From JAIEPT01 sp038217425 (GTDB taxonomy: Bacteria > Planctomycetota > Planctomycetia > Gemmatales > Gemmataceae), in NCBI GenBank assembly GCA_038217425.1, contig JBBQPM010000075.1:1-30693 (forward strand): DNA of 30,693 nucleotides, in the 5' to 3' direction. Positions 23,873-30,693 of this stretch are shown here, in pieces. The first letter of the stretch is position 1, and each line of letters begins with the position of its first letter. The notes under the pieces are model-generated. The model did no database searches. It saw nothing but the letters and a program-made list of their open reading frames with translations, and was not told the origin of the DNA. Made by a program: the position numbers and the translations under genes.

Positions 23873-25642
23873 ATGAAAACAAATCCGCTCTTGCTCGTGA
23901 TGCTGACCGCTGCCCCGTTGTGGGCACAGGGGAGCACAGCGACGCTCGAATCGCTGCTGCCGCCCAAGACGATGGCGATCGGCCATTTCAAGGTGCAGGA
24001 GGTTTGGCAGAGCGACGCAATGAAGTTCTCGCGCGACTTTCTGGGCTACGCCGGCGCCGACGCCGTCAAGGAATTCCAGCGCCGCTTCGGCAACTACTTC
24101 GCCAACATGGAATCCCTCACCGTCATCCTGCCCAACTCGGAAGCCACACCCGAACTCCCGCACGGCTATCCCGAGCGCCAGACCGCGCTCTGGGTCGTGA
24201 CGACCAAGACTCCCTACGACCGCATCGATCTCATCAAGGCGCTCCCCGCGAGCGCGTACACCAAGAAGCATCGCCGCTACGACTATCTGTTCGACGAACG
24301 GTCCTGGAGCGGGCTTTATCTGCACGACGATCGGACCCTGGTTTACGGCTCCGAGGAATCGCTCACCCACTGGTTCGACCTGCGCACGGACGCCAAGGAA
24401 GGCCCGCTGGCGCAGCTCCTGAGGGCCGACGCCGGCAAAAGCGCGGTGCTGATCGGCATCGACCCGTCGAGCCTGCTGTCGCCGGAAAACGTGCGTGCGA
24501 TTCCCGAGCCGTTTCTGCCGCTCTTCAAGGCCAAGACCTGGTCCGCATCGCTCACGCTGAACAAGGAGACGCGCGTCACGGCGCGGATCGAATTCCCCAC
24601 CCCAGACCAGGCCAAGGACGGCGAGCAGACGGTAAAGACGATGTTCGCGCTCGCCAAGACGTTTCTCGCCGGCGAGCGCCAACGGATGGAGCAAGACATG
24701 AAAAAGGCGCCGGTTCGGCTGCCGTTCTCCGCCGATGATTTCGGCGAAGGCGTCGCACATCTGTTCGGCGTGGCAGCCGCCAACTTCGCCCACGAGTTCC
24801 TGACGCAGCTCCCCCTGGAAATCAAGGGAAGCACGTTGCAGGCGAGCATCGACGCCGACGCCCTCATTCCGAACGGCGTCCCGGCCGCCCAGATGGCGAT
24901 GGCGCTGGGCTTCGCCTCGATCAATCTCTTTTCCCGCAGTTATGCGTCCAGTTCAAACGACCAGTACAACGTGCAGAACTTCTACCGCGTGGGCAAGGCC
25001 CTGGAGAAGTACCATCAAGACAAGGGCTCCTTCCCGCCCCGCGCGATCACCGATCCGAACGGAAAACCGCTCCTCAGCTGGCGCGTGGCGCTTCTGCCCT
25101 ACCTCGGCCAGGAGTCGCTCTACAAACAGTTCAAGCTCGACGAATCGTGGGATTCGCCGCACAATCGCAAGCTATTGGGACGTATGCCCTACGAGATGCA
25201 GTCGCAGACCTACGACCGCTATCGCGGCCGGCAATATAGCATGCGCTCCGCGATTCAACTCGTGACCGGCCCCAAGACGCTGTACGAGGGGACGCAGGGC
25301 ATGGGAAAGTTCACCATCAATCAGCCGCACGACCGCGCGGTGCTGCTGATCCAGGTTCACAATTCGGATTCAACCGTCCTGTGGACCAAGCCGGAAGACG
25401 TGGCCTACCACCCCGCGAAGAAACTTCCCGCCCTCGTGAATGACCGGGACAACCAGGGCATCCTCATCTTCACTGTGGACGGCATGGTTCGACGTTTGCC
25501 CAAGGAGGTGACGGAGCAGGGTTATCGCTCGCTGTTCGAGCTGCGCGAGAACAAGATCCTGGTCCTCCCGGCCGGCGTGTTGTGGGACGACCTGCGCCGA
25601 AATGAGAACGGCATGACGTTTTCGCCGACGGAAAAGAAATAG
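23873..25642 (+). CDS. Secreted DUF1559-like protein
   Basis: This encodes 589 residues. The start at 23873 has GAGGAG immediately upstream (3-nt spacing) and opens a signal peptide, MKTNPLLLVMLTAAPLWA. The frame is open to 23750 without a better start. Residues about 20-370 are not recognised, with alternating charged and hydrophobic strands (TVILPNSEATPEL, KSAVLIGIDPSSLL). The last third matches the DUF1559 pattern: NFYRVGKALEKYHQDKGSFP, LLSWRVALLPYLGQESLYKQF and LDESWDSPHNRKLL. Most DUF1559 proteins begin with a type IV pilin-like methylation segment. This one has a standard signal peptide and a long N-terminal domain instead, so it is a divergent form. It is divergent from the DUF4175-like gene and convergent with the cytochrome gene. 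Function unknown. Confidence 0.85.
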   Translation: MKTNPLLLVMLTAAPLWAQGSTATLESLLPPKTMAIGHFKVQEVWQSDAMKFSRDFLGYAGADAVKEFQRRFGNYFANMESLTVILPNSEATPELPHGYPERQTALWVVTTKTPYDRIDLIKALPASAYTKKHRRYDYLFDERSWSGLYLHDDRTLVYGSEESLTHWFDLRTDAKEGPLAQLLRADAGKSAVLIGIDPSSLLSPENVRAIPEPFLPLFKAKTWSASLTLNKETRVTARIEFPTPDQAKDGEQTVKTMFALAKTFLAGERQRMEQDMKKAPVRLPFSADDFGEGVAHLFGVAAANFAHEFLTQLPLEIKGSTLQASIDADALIPNGVPAAQMAMALGFASINLFSRSYASSSNDQYNVQNFYRVGKALEKYHQDKGSFPPRAITDPNGKPLLSWRVALLPYLGQESLYKQFKLDESWDSPHNRKLLGRMPYEMQSQTYDRYRGRQYSMRSAIQLVTGPKTLYEGTQGMGKFTINQPHDRAVLLIQVHNSDSTVLWTKPEDVAYHPAKKLPALVNDRDNQGILIFTVDGMVRRLPKEVTEQGYRSLFELRENKILVLPAGVLWDDLRRNENGMTFSPTEKK

Positions 25643-25647
25643 CGGCC

Positions 25648-25840
25648 GAGCCCGCAGCGCGAGCAAGGATTGCAATATCCCTTGCGCGCGCTGCGGGCTC
25701 CTCACTTCTTGAGAGCCCGCAGCGCAAGCAATGATCGCAATATCCCTTGCTCGCGCCGCGGCTTCCTCACTTCTTGAGAGCCCGCAGCGCAAGCAAGGAT
25801 CGCAATATCCCTTGCTCGCGCTGCGGGCTCCTCACTTCTT
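25648..25840. repeat. Three tandem 65-bp units, each a long hairpin, between convergent genes
   Basis: Units begin at 25648, 25713 and 25778. Each has the plan GAGCCCGCAGCGC + (G/A)AGCAAGG, an ATNGCAATAT-type loop, CCTTGCxCGCGCTGCGGGCTC, then CTCACTTCTT. Units 1 and 3 form 21-bp stems with one mismatch; unit 2 has lost several pairs. The CTCACTTCTT at the end of unit 3 supplies the last Lys-Lys-stop codons of the cytochrome gene. The array lies between the stop codons of two convergent genes and could stop transcription from both. Confidence 0.88.
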
Positions 25841-28800
25841 CAAGCTCGCCAAATACTCGATGACATCGCGGATCTCCTCGAGCGTGAGCACGTTCGTCAC
25901 CGCCGGCATCGCCGACTTCGCGTCGGTGCGCAGCTCGATGTTCGCGAGCGCGATCACCGTCTCCACCTTCGCGGCCGTCAGCAGCGTGAGTTTCTCCTTA
26001 TCTTCCGACACGACGGTCCCATTGAGCGTTCGGCCATCGCCCAAGATAAGCGTGACGACGCCGTAGCCGGGCGTGATCTTCTTGTCGGGAAAAATGAGCG
26101 ATTCGACGAAGTGTTCGCGATTTCCCTTGAGCGCCCACGTCGAAAGATCGGGCCCGACGTCGCCCCCCTGCCCTTCCACCTTATGACAGCGGACGCACTG
26201 GGCCGCGGTGTGCGACCAGAAGAGATGTTTGCCGCGCTCGGCGTCGCCCCCTTCGAGCGTCAAGCGATGGAGTCCGAGGGGACTATCCTTGCGGAGTTGT
26301 TGCTCGAAGGCCGACACGCGCCTGGGCAGGTCGTCGTCGTCCTTGAACGCCTTGGCGGCCAGGTAGATGTCGAGTTGCAGGCCGAGCGGAAAGTCGCTCC
26401 TCTTTTCGAAGAGGTGCTGAATCGAGGCGAACCGGCGCGGATCGGGATGTCGGCCCAGGACACGGATGGCGGACTGTTTCTCGATGAACTCGCCCTTGAG
26501 AATTGCTTCGCCCAAAAGCAGAATGCCGTATTTGTCGCTCCGTTCGACGTACAACTCCCGCGCCACGGCGCGAAGGCGCGGCTCCTTATCCTTTTCGATC
26601 ACCTCTTGCAGTAGATCGAACGCTCTGTCGCGTTGGCGCTGAGCCAGGATCCGCAGCGCCTCGATGCGTGTATTGATCGGCTTCTTCGCGTCCTTGACCC
26701 ACGCCGTAAAGGTCGCGTCGTCGATCTTGACGTCGAGCTTGGCGACCATTTTCATGACGTCAGTCTGTAGCGGACCGCTTGCATTCGTCAACAGGTTTTC
26801 GAGCCGTTCCGCGACCAGCTTGCGCACGCCGTCCGCTGAACGCGGCGGCAGCGGCCGCCAGGCGCCGATGACGCGATCGCGCGGGCCGGGCTGAGCCCAT
26901 TCACCGAGACACGCGAGCGCTTCACTGCGTAAGATCGGCGGCGTCTTCGGATTGGCGGCGATGTCGAGCAGCGCCTTGGCGCGTTCGTCGCCGCCGAGGC
27001 GGAAATTGGCGTTGATGATGCGACGGCCGAGGGCCTCGTTTGGCGGTGGCGTACTGCGGAATCGATCGCTCAACTTAGCCAATGCTCCCCAACCGTCCTT
27101 CATCGGCAAATCATTGATAGCACGAGCCGCCTCGGCGACGACGGATTCATCGACATCCTTAAGGAATTCAAAGACAGGCGGATGATTAAGTTGGCGCAAG
27201 CTCAACAGCAGCCCTAGGCGTTCCCCTCGCCGACTGCCTTCAATTCGCGTCAAATCAAATCCCTCTAGCTTTCGGTAAAGTGCAAACGGAACAACTTTTT
27301 TCCACTCGCCTTCGAGCATTAACAATCGCGAGAGGGCCACCACACAAGCGTGCGAGATAAATGGGTCTTGCCCCCATGTCGCCCTTTGCATGAAATAGCC
27401 CAAGTCCGCCGCTGCGGGGTAAAAGCCGAGCTTTCCAAGAGATTGCATGGCGAAGAATTGCTCCCGTGCTGCCGTTTCCGGCCCGAGCCTGTTCAAGAGG
27501 TAGTCAACCTCACGAGGCCGCCCCTCCTTCGTTGGTGCGATTCTCGGAAACACATCGCCGATCACCTTTGCGATCTGCGCAGTGGATTCGGCGTCCAGTG
27601 TCGAATTCTTCGCAGAATCGTCGTCTAGCAGTCCAAGCAAAGCAACTCGAGCGCCGCTTTCCGTCTTGGCAATCTGCCCCAAGCCCCAGATCGCATGAAT
27701 GCGAACGAGTTGATTCTTGTCGTTCTTCACCAGTTCAATGAATTCCTCCGTCGCCTTACGTGCCGCCAACTCGTACTGCGCACGTAACCGCACGCGCATG
27801 TCGGCGTGCCGCAACAGCTCGACCAACTCCTTCGTCTCGCGTTGCTTGAACCCCTCGAACATCACTTTCTTCATCTGCGCAATCGCCGGATCGCCGAGCG
27901 TCTTCGGATCGTACGCAGCGAAAATGCGGCCCTTGCCGGGGCCGCCGCCGTCCCACTGGAACTGCACCCAATCCGAGTAGTAGAGTTTGCCGTCGTAGCC
28001 CTGCTCGCAATCCGTGATCAGGCCGGGACCGATCATCTGGTGGTAATCGACCAGTTCGAACCCGGCCCCCTTCGGCACCACCCGAAACGCGTCAATGCCG
28101 CCGCCCTTGCTCGACGAAAAATTGCACATGAGGAACGCGTTCTTGTAACGCTCTGGCATCCCCAGCCCGCTCGTGAACGTGAAGCCCGACGGGCCGGCGC
28201 CGAGCTTGCCGACCGGCGGCACGATCCACGCGGGTTGGCCCTCGTGCTGCAAATGCCAAAGTTTCTCCGCGTGCCAGGGGCCGGTGAGGTACGGCGCCTC
28301 CATCGTCTGGTAATCCATGCGCCAGCCGCTGTCGCCTCCTTCGACAATGTAGACGAGACGCGAATGATCTCCTTTATCGCAGTTATTGTCGGCCGCGAAG
28401 AGGTTGCCGAACTGATCGAACGCGAGTTCCTGCGGATTGCGCAGGCCCGTGTGGACGACCTCGAAGTTTTTGCCGTCGGGGTCGCAGCGGAACACGGCGC
28501 CGGTGCGCGGGCCGGAGAAGGTCTTGCCCTCTTTCGACGTGACGTGATAACCGCGATCGCCGACGGAAAAATAGAGCTTGCCGTCGGGCCCGAAGATCAA
28601 GCCGTGGAGATCGTGGCCGAGGAACGCGTTCTGCACGCCGAAGCCGCTGAGGAGCTTTTGCTTGTTCCCCTTGGCATCGAGCTTCCAGAGATGCGGGATG
28701 CACGTGAAGTAAACGTCGCCGTCCTTCGCCAGCACGCCCGCCGCCAGGCCGTCGAGCGGTTCGTTGAAGCCCTCGGCAAACGTCGTTGCCTTGTCGGCTT

Positions 28801-29209
28801 TCCCCGCGCCCTTGGTATCTTCGAGCAGGCGAATGCGTTCGGAATACTTGCTGAAGTAATCCATGCCGCCGGGGAACTTGCTCTCGAATTTCTTGTACAG
28901 GGCCAGGCGGTCGGCGGTCGTCTTGTTTTGCAGATCGCCTTCGAGGAAGAACGGTCGCGTGCGATATTCCTCGGTGCCGCGGTTGAAGCGGTACGACTCC
29001 GCGGTGAAGATGCGCCCCTTCTCGTCGATGCCGAAGGCGACGGGATTGCCGAGCATCGGCTCCGCCGCCCAGACGTCGACCTTAAATTTGGACGGCAACG
29101 TCTGTAGTTTGAGAATTTGCTGCTGGGCTTCGGCCGTGCCGTCGGGAAGCATCGGCGGTTGCGCGGCGAGCGTCGTCGTGAAGAAGAGGAGAGAGAACGC
29201 GGTACGCAT
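25832..29209 (-). CDS. PVC-type cytochrome c / membrane-bound dehydrogenase-like protein with HEAT-like repeats
   Basis: This encodes 1125 residues. A signal peptide (MRTAFSLLFFTTTLAA) is followed by a beta-propeller of the soluble-glucose-dehydrogenase type, about 35-450 (AFGIDEKGRIFTAESYRF, LIFGPDGKLYFSVGDRG, NPQELAFDQFGNLFAADNNC). Helical HEAT-like repeats fill about 460-960 (LRHADMRVRLRAQYELAARK, IRVLGRHPDPRRFASI). The C-terminal cytochrome domain has the haem site CVRCH (Cys1005, Cys1008, His1009) and a possible distal ligand Met1101 in SAMPAV. This domain order is characteristic of planctomycetes and verrucomicrobia. By family knowledge these are exported haem proteins thought to oxidise sugars or polyols, but substrates are unknown. 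The middle (about 27181-27780) is poorer in GC than the rest. The stop lies in the last hairpin unit. The DUF1080 gene is divergent; such pairings are common in the phylum. Confidence 0.92.
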   Translation of the reverse strand: MRTAFSLLFFTTTLAAQPPMLPDGTAEAQQQILKLQTLPSKFKVDVWAAEPMLGNPVAFGIDEKGRIFTAESYRFNRGTEEYRTRPFFLEGDLQNKTTADRLALYKKFESKFPGGMDYFSKYSERIRLLEDTKGAGKADKATTFAEGFNEPLDGLAAGVLAKDGDVYFTCIPHLWKLDAKGNKQKLLSGFGVQNAFLGHDLHGLIFGPDGKLYFSVGDRGYHVTSKEGKTFSGPRTGAVFRCDPDGKNFEVVHTGLRNPQELAFDQFGNLFAADNNCDKGDHSRLVYIVEGGDSGWRMDYQTMEAPYLTGPWHAEKLWHLQHEGQPAWIVPPVGKLGAGPSGFTFTSGLGMPERYKNAFLMCNFSSSKGGGIDAFRVVPKGAGFELVDYHQMIGPGLITDCEQGYDGKLYYSDWVQFQWDGGGPGKGRIFAAYDPKTLGDPAIAQMKKVMFEGFKQRETKELVELLRHADMRVRLRAQYELAARKATEEFIELVKNDKNQLVRIHAIWGLGQIAKTESGARVALLGLLDDDSAKNSTLDAESTAQIAKVIGDVFPRIAPTKEGRPREVDYLLNRLGPETAAREQFFAMQSLGKLGFYPAAADLGYFMQRATWGQDPFISHACVVALSRLLMLEGEWKKVVPFALYRKLEGFDLTRIEGSRRGERLGLLLSLRQLNHPPVFEFLKDVDESVVAEAARAINDLPMKDGWGALAKLSDRFRSTPPPNEALGRRIINANFRLGGDERAKALLDIAANPKTPPILRSEALACLGEWAQPGPRDRVIGAWRPLPPRSADGVRKLVAERLENLLTNASGPLQTDVMKMVAKLDVKIDDATFTAWVKDAKKPINTRIEALRILAQRQRDRAFDLLQEVIEKDKEPRLRAVARELYVERSDKYGILLLGEAILKGEFIEKQSAIRVLGRHPDPRRFASIQHLFEKRSDFPLGLQLDIYLAAKAFKDDDDLPRRVSAFEQQLRKDSPLGLHRLTLEGGDAERGKHLFWSHTAAQCVRCHKVEGQGGDVGPDLSTWALKGNREHFVESLIFPDKKITPGYGVVTLILGDGRTLNGTVVSEDKEKLTLLTAAKVETVIALANIELRTDAKSAMPAVTNVLTLEEIRDVIEYLASLKK

Positions 29210-29244
29210 GGAACGCTGGTCTCGGAGAGTTCGTTACGAAGAAG

Positions 29245-29366
29245 CTAACCACAGAGACACAGAGGGCACAGAGGAAGGCAAGCAGAAGAGGGAGTGTCGC
29301 AAATTCCGTTCTTCTTCTCCATCCTCTCTTTGCCTTCCTCTGTGCCCTCTGTGTCTCTGTGGTTAG
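29245..29366. repeat. Perfect 36-bp inverted repeat of the CCACAGAGACACAGAG type
   Basis: Arms at 29245-29280 and 29331-29366 are exact reverse complements over 36 bases with a 50-nt spacer. The arm is a purine-biased series of ACAGAG motifs. The same core, TAACCACAGAGA, occurs at 19916-19928 and, inverted, at 20044-20056. I recall similar CCACAGAGxCACAGAG strings from many environmental bacteria, which I cannot check here. It sits in the divergent gap between the cytochrome and DUF1080 genes. Confidence 0.88.
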
Positions 29367-29469
29367 TTTTGGATCCGAACGCCATCGTACCACGACAGTT
29401 TCGGCGACGCCATGCCGCGGCGACCGTACACTACCCGTGTACACCCCTTACATCCCAGGAGCACGCATC

Positions 29470-30177
29470 ATGCGATCCCTCGTTACGCTTCTCGCATTTA
29501 CCGGCGCCGTCAGCGCCCAGGATTACGTCAGCATCTTCGACGGCAAAACCCTCGATGGCTGGGTCGTCTCCGCCGAGACCGGACATAGCCGAACTACCAA
29601 GAACAAGTCCGGCGGCAAATGGGTCGTCGAGAACGGCGCCATCGTCGGCTCGCAGGACGTCCCCGGCAACGGCGGCATCATCGTCTCCGCCAAGAAATAC
29701 AAGAACTTCGAAGTCTCCCTCGAAATGAACAACGATTACGGTCCCGACAGCGGCCTCTTCCTCCGCACCAACATGAAGGGTCAATGCTACCAGGCGATGA
29801 TCGATTACCACGCCAAGGGCAACCTCATGGGCATCTACGGCGAAGGCATCGGCGGCAAGCCGCACGTCCGCAACTTCAACTTCCTCAAGGAAGTCACCGA
29901 TATTGAGGAGGCCAAGGCCGATTTCAAGCTGCCGTTCGACACGAAGGATTGGCCGAAGATCTGGAAGCACGGCCAGTGGAATACGCTCAAGGCGCGCATC
30001 GTCGGCAATCCGCCCCACATCACGACGTGGATCGGCGACACCAAGATCATGGACTTCACCGACACCGAAAAACGGCTGCCCGACGAGGGCCACATCGCCC
30101 TACAAGTACACGGCGGCGGCGACTTCACGAGTCAGTTCGTGCGCTACAGAAACATCAAGGTCAAGGTGCTCGATTAG
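29470..30177 (+). CDS. Secreted DUF1080 (3-keto-disaccharide hydrolase-like) protein
   Basis: This encodes 235 residues; AGGAG lies 8 nt before the ATG at 29470, and the frame is open to 29359. The signal peptide is MRSLVTLLAFTGAVSA. The mature protein opens YVSIFDGKTLDGW, the standard start of DUF1080. It continues with GGKWVVENGAIVG, the core KNFEVSLEMNNDYGPDSGLF, and a final FTSQFVRYRNIKVKVL strand of the concanavalin-like jelly roll. Some DUF1080 members hydrolyse 3-keto-glycosides; others may only bind carbohydrate. Catalytic activity cannot be judged from this sequence. Location is periplasmic or extracellular. The divergent cytochrome/dehydrogenase-like gene is a sensible partner for sugar oxidation, but this is inference from context. 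Confidence 0.92.
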   Translation: MRSLVTLLAFTGAVSAQDYVSIFDGKTLDGWVVSAETGHSRTTKNKSGGKWVVENGAIVGSQDVPGNGGIIVSAKKYKNFEVSLEMNNDYGPDSGLFLRTNMKGQCYQAMIDYHAKGNLMGIYGEGIGGKPHVRNFNFLKEVTDIEEAKADFKLPFDTKDWPKIWKHGQWNTLKARIVGNPPHITTWIGDTKIMDFTDTEKRLPDEGHIALQVHGGGDFTSQFVRYRNIKVKVLD

Positions 30178-30193
30178 CTGCGGCCAGGCACGA

Positions 30194-30240
30194 CGTCCGA
30201 AAGATCTCCCGAAAATCCATTCGCGGAGAACTTTCGGACG
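30194..30240. terminator. Hairpin between convergent DUF1080 and endonuclease genes
   Basis: CGTCCGAAAG (30194-30203) pairs with CTTTCGGACG (30231-30240), and the stem continues with ATCTCC/GGAGAA with one mismatch: 16 bp in all around a 15-nt loop. It lies 16 bp after the DUF1080 stop and 17 bp after the endonuclease stop on the other strand. There is no T-tract in either direction. A bidirectional terminator or a dispersed palindrome are both possible. Confidence 0.6.
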
Positions 30241-30257
30241 CCGCTCCCAAACGTCGA

Positions 30258-30693
30258 TTAAAACACCAGGCTTTCCGGCCCCGTCACTTCCGAGGCCGAG
30301 ACGGTCGCGGATTCCAAGCCGCCGTCGGCGCGTCTCGTACGCACGCGGTCCTTCGGGTCGAACTCGGGGAGTCGGCCGAAGTCGAGGCCGGTTAGTTCGG
30401 CGATCTTGCGGATTGTTACCTGGTATGTCTTGAACTGTCCGAAGACGAACTCGAAGTCGGATATCATGTCCTTTTGGCTGAGCAGGTAGCCGGTAGCCGA
30501 GAGTTCGCCGCCGGGCTTGACCATGACGGCGACTTTCCAAAACTCCTGCGGCAGCAGAATCCCTCGATACGGACGATCTCCGGCGCGGAGCACGGGGCCG
30601 GTGAATACCGAGACGCGTAGGTTCTGCGCGTCAGTGTTTTCGAGCACGTAATCTTCCAGCTTCAACCACTCCTTCTGATTGAGATCCTTGTGT
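30258..30693 (-). CDS. DNA/RNA non-specific endonuclease, C-terminal part (runs off right edge)
   Basis: The frame is open from the right edge to the TAA at 30258 and gives about 144 residues. It starts HKDLNQKEWLKLEDYVLEN, followed by VSVFTGPVLR, ILLPQEFWKVAVM, GYLLSQKDMI, FVFGQFKTYQVTI and KIAELTGLDFGRLPEFDP. These match the last half of the NUC1-type (beta-beta-alpha metal) nuclease domain. The catalytic DRGH motif lies further N-terminal and is outside the window, so activity cannot be judged. A TTG at 30665 would serve as an internal start, but homology-like sequence continues upstream, so the gene surely begins outside. The substrate would be DNA and RNA with little specificity; many such enzymes are exported. 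The tail after DPKDR (about 25 residues) is not part of the domain. Confidence 0.85.
   Translation of the reverse strand, partial: HKDLNQKEWLKLEDYVLENTDAQNLRVSVFTGPVLRAGDRPYRGILLPQEFWKVAVMVKPGGELSATGYLLSQKDMISDFEFVFGQFKTYQVTIRKIAELTGLDFGRLPEFDPKDRVRTRRADGGLESATVSASEVTGPESLVF

Noticed and set aside
25648..25840. Tandem array considered as a CRISPR
   Set aside because: The units are adjacent 65-bp copies with no unique spacers, and no cas gene is present.
27806..29107. A 433-codon plus-strand open frame opposite the cytochrome gene
   Set aside because: It is antisense to a well-conserved propeller domain and lacks a ribosome site or recognisable motif.

Overview
The window looks like a planctomycete chromosome segment, most likely from the Gemmata/Pirellula side of the phylum. 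This is a judgement from gene content: a Ser/Thr kinase fused to WD40 propellers, a PVC-type cytochrome c protein with HEAT-like repeats, a DUF1080 protein, a DUF1559-like protein, DUF4159 and DUF4175-like proteins beside a MoxR ATPase, and many secreted proteins of no known pathway. Composition is GC-rich (roughly 60-65% in the lines counted by hand). I saw no tRNA, rRNA, transposase, integrase or CRISPR array.

Layout. (1) 1-2707, minus strand: assimilatory nitrate reduction, with a NarB-type nitrate reductase followed after 13 bp by the start of a NirA-type nitrite reductase that runs off the left edge. (2) 2708-3493: an intergenic stretch with a double-hairpin inverted repeat, then a small secreted protein. 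(3) 3638-7608, plus strand: a kinase with a transmembrane helix and about 15 WD40-like blades, split by one apparent frameshift near 6422-6450. (4) 7611-9578, minus strand: apolipoprotein N-acyltransferase, meeting the kinase tail to tail with 2 bp between stop codons. (5) 9680-11036: a hyper-acidic small protein and a divergent Pro/Asn-rich lipoprotein. (6) 11156-23664, minus strand: seven genes in one direction, four junctions of which are tight (three ATGA overlaps and one 5-bp gap). They encode a large DUF4175-like membrane protein, a propeller-like secreted protein, a DNRLRE protein, a PA14/TPR protein, a beta-helix protein, a two-copy DUF4159 protein and a MoxR AAA+ ATPase. This is the best candidate here for an undescribed system. 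(7) 23873-25642, plus strand: a secreted DUF1559-like protein. (8) 25832-29209, minus strand: a 1125-residue PVC-type cytochrome/dehydrogenase-like protein. (9) 29470-30177, plus strand: a DUF1080 protein. (10) 30258-30693, minus strand: the C-terminal part of a DNA/RNA non-specific endonuclease.

A second theme is that many intergenic gaps hold a palindromic element: inverted pairs at 2969-3096, 11043-11143, 19916-20056 and 29245-29366, a three-unit 65-bp tandem hairpin array at 25648-25840, and single hairpins at 9680-9708, 12202-12245 and 30194-30240. The paired elements differ in sequence but share one design, two copies in opposite orientation around a 20-60 nt spacer, which resembles REPIN-like non-autonomous repeats. 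At 19916-20056 two families appear to be nested.

How the genes relate: the nitrate and nitrite reductases form one pathway; Lnt would mature lipoproteins such as the one at 10461; the 11156-23664 cluster reads as an envelope or secreted-assembly module of unknown purpose. The other genes are single units separated by repeats or divergent promoter regions.
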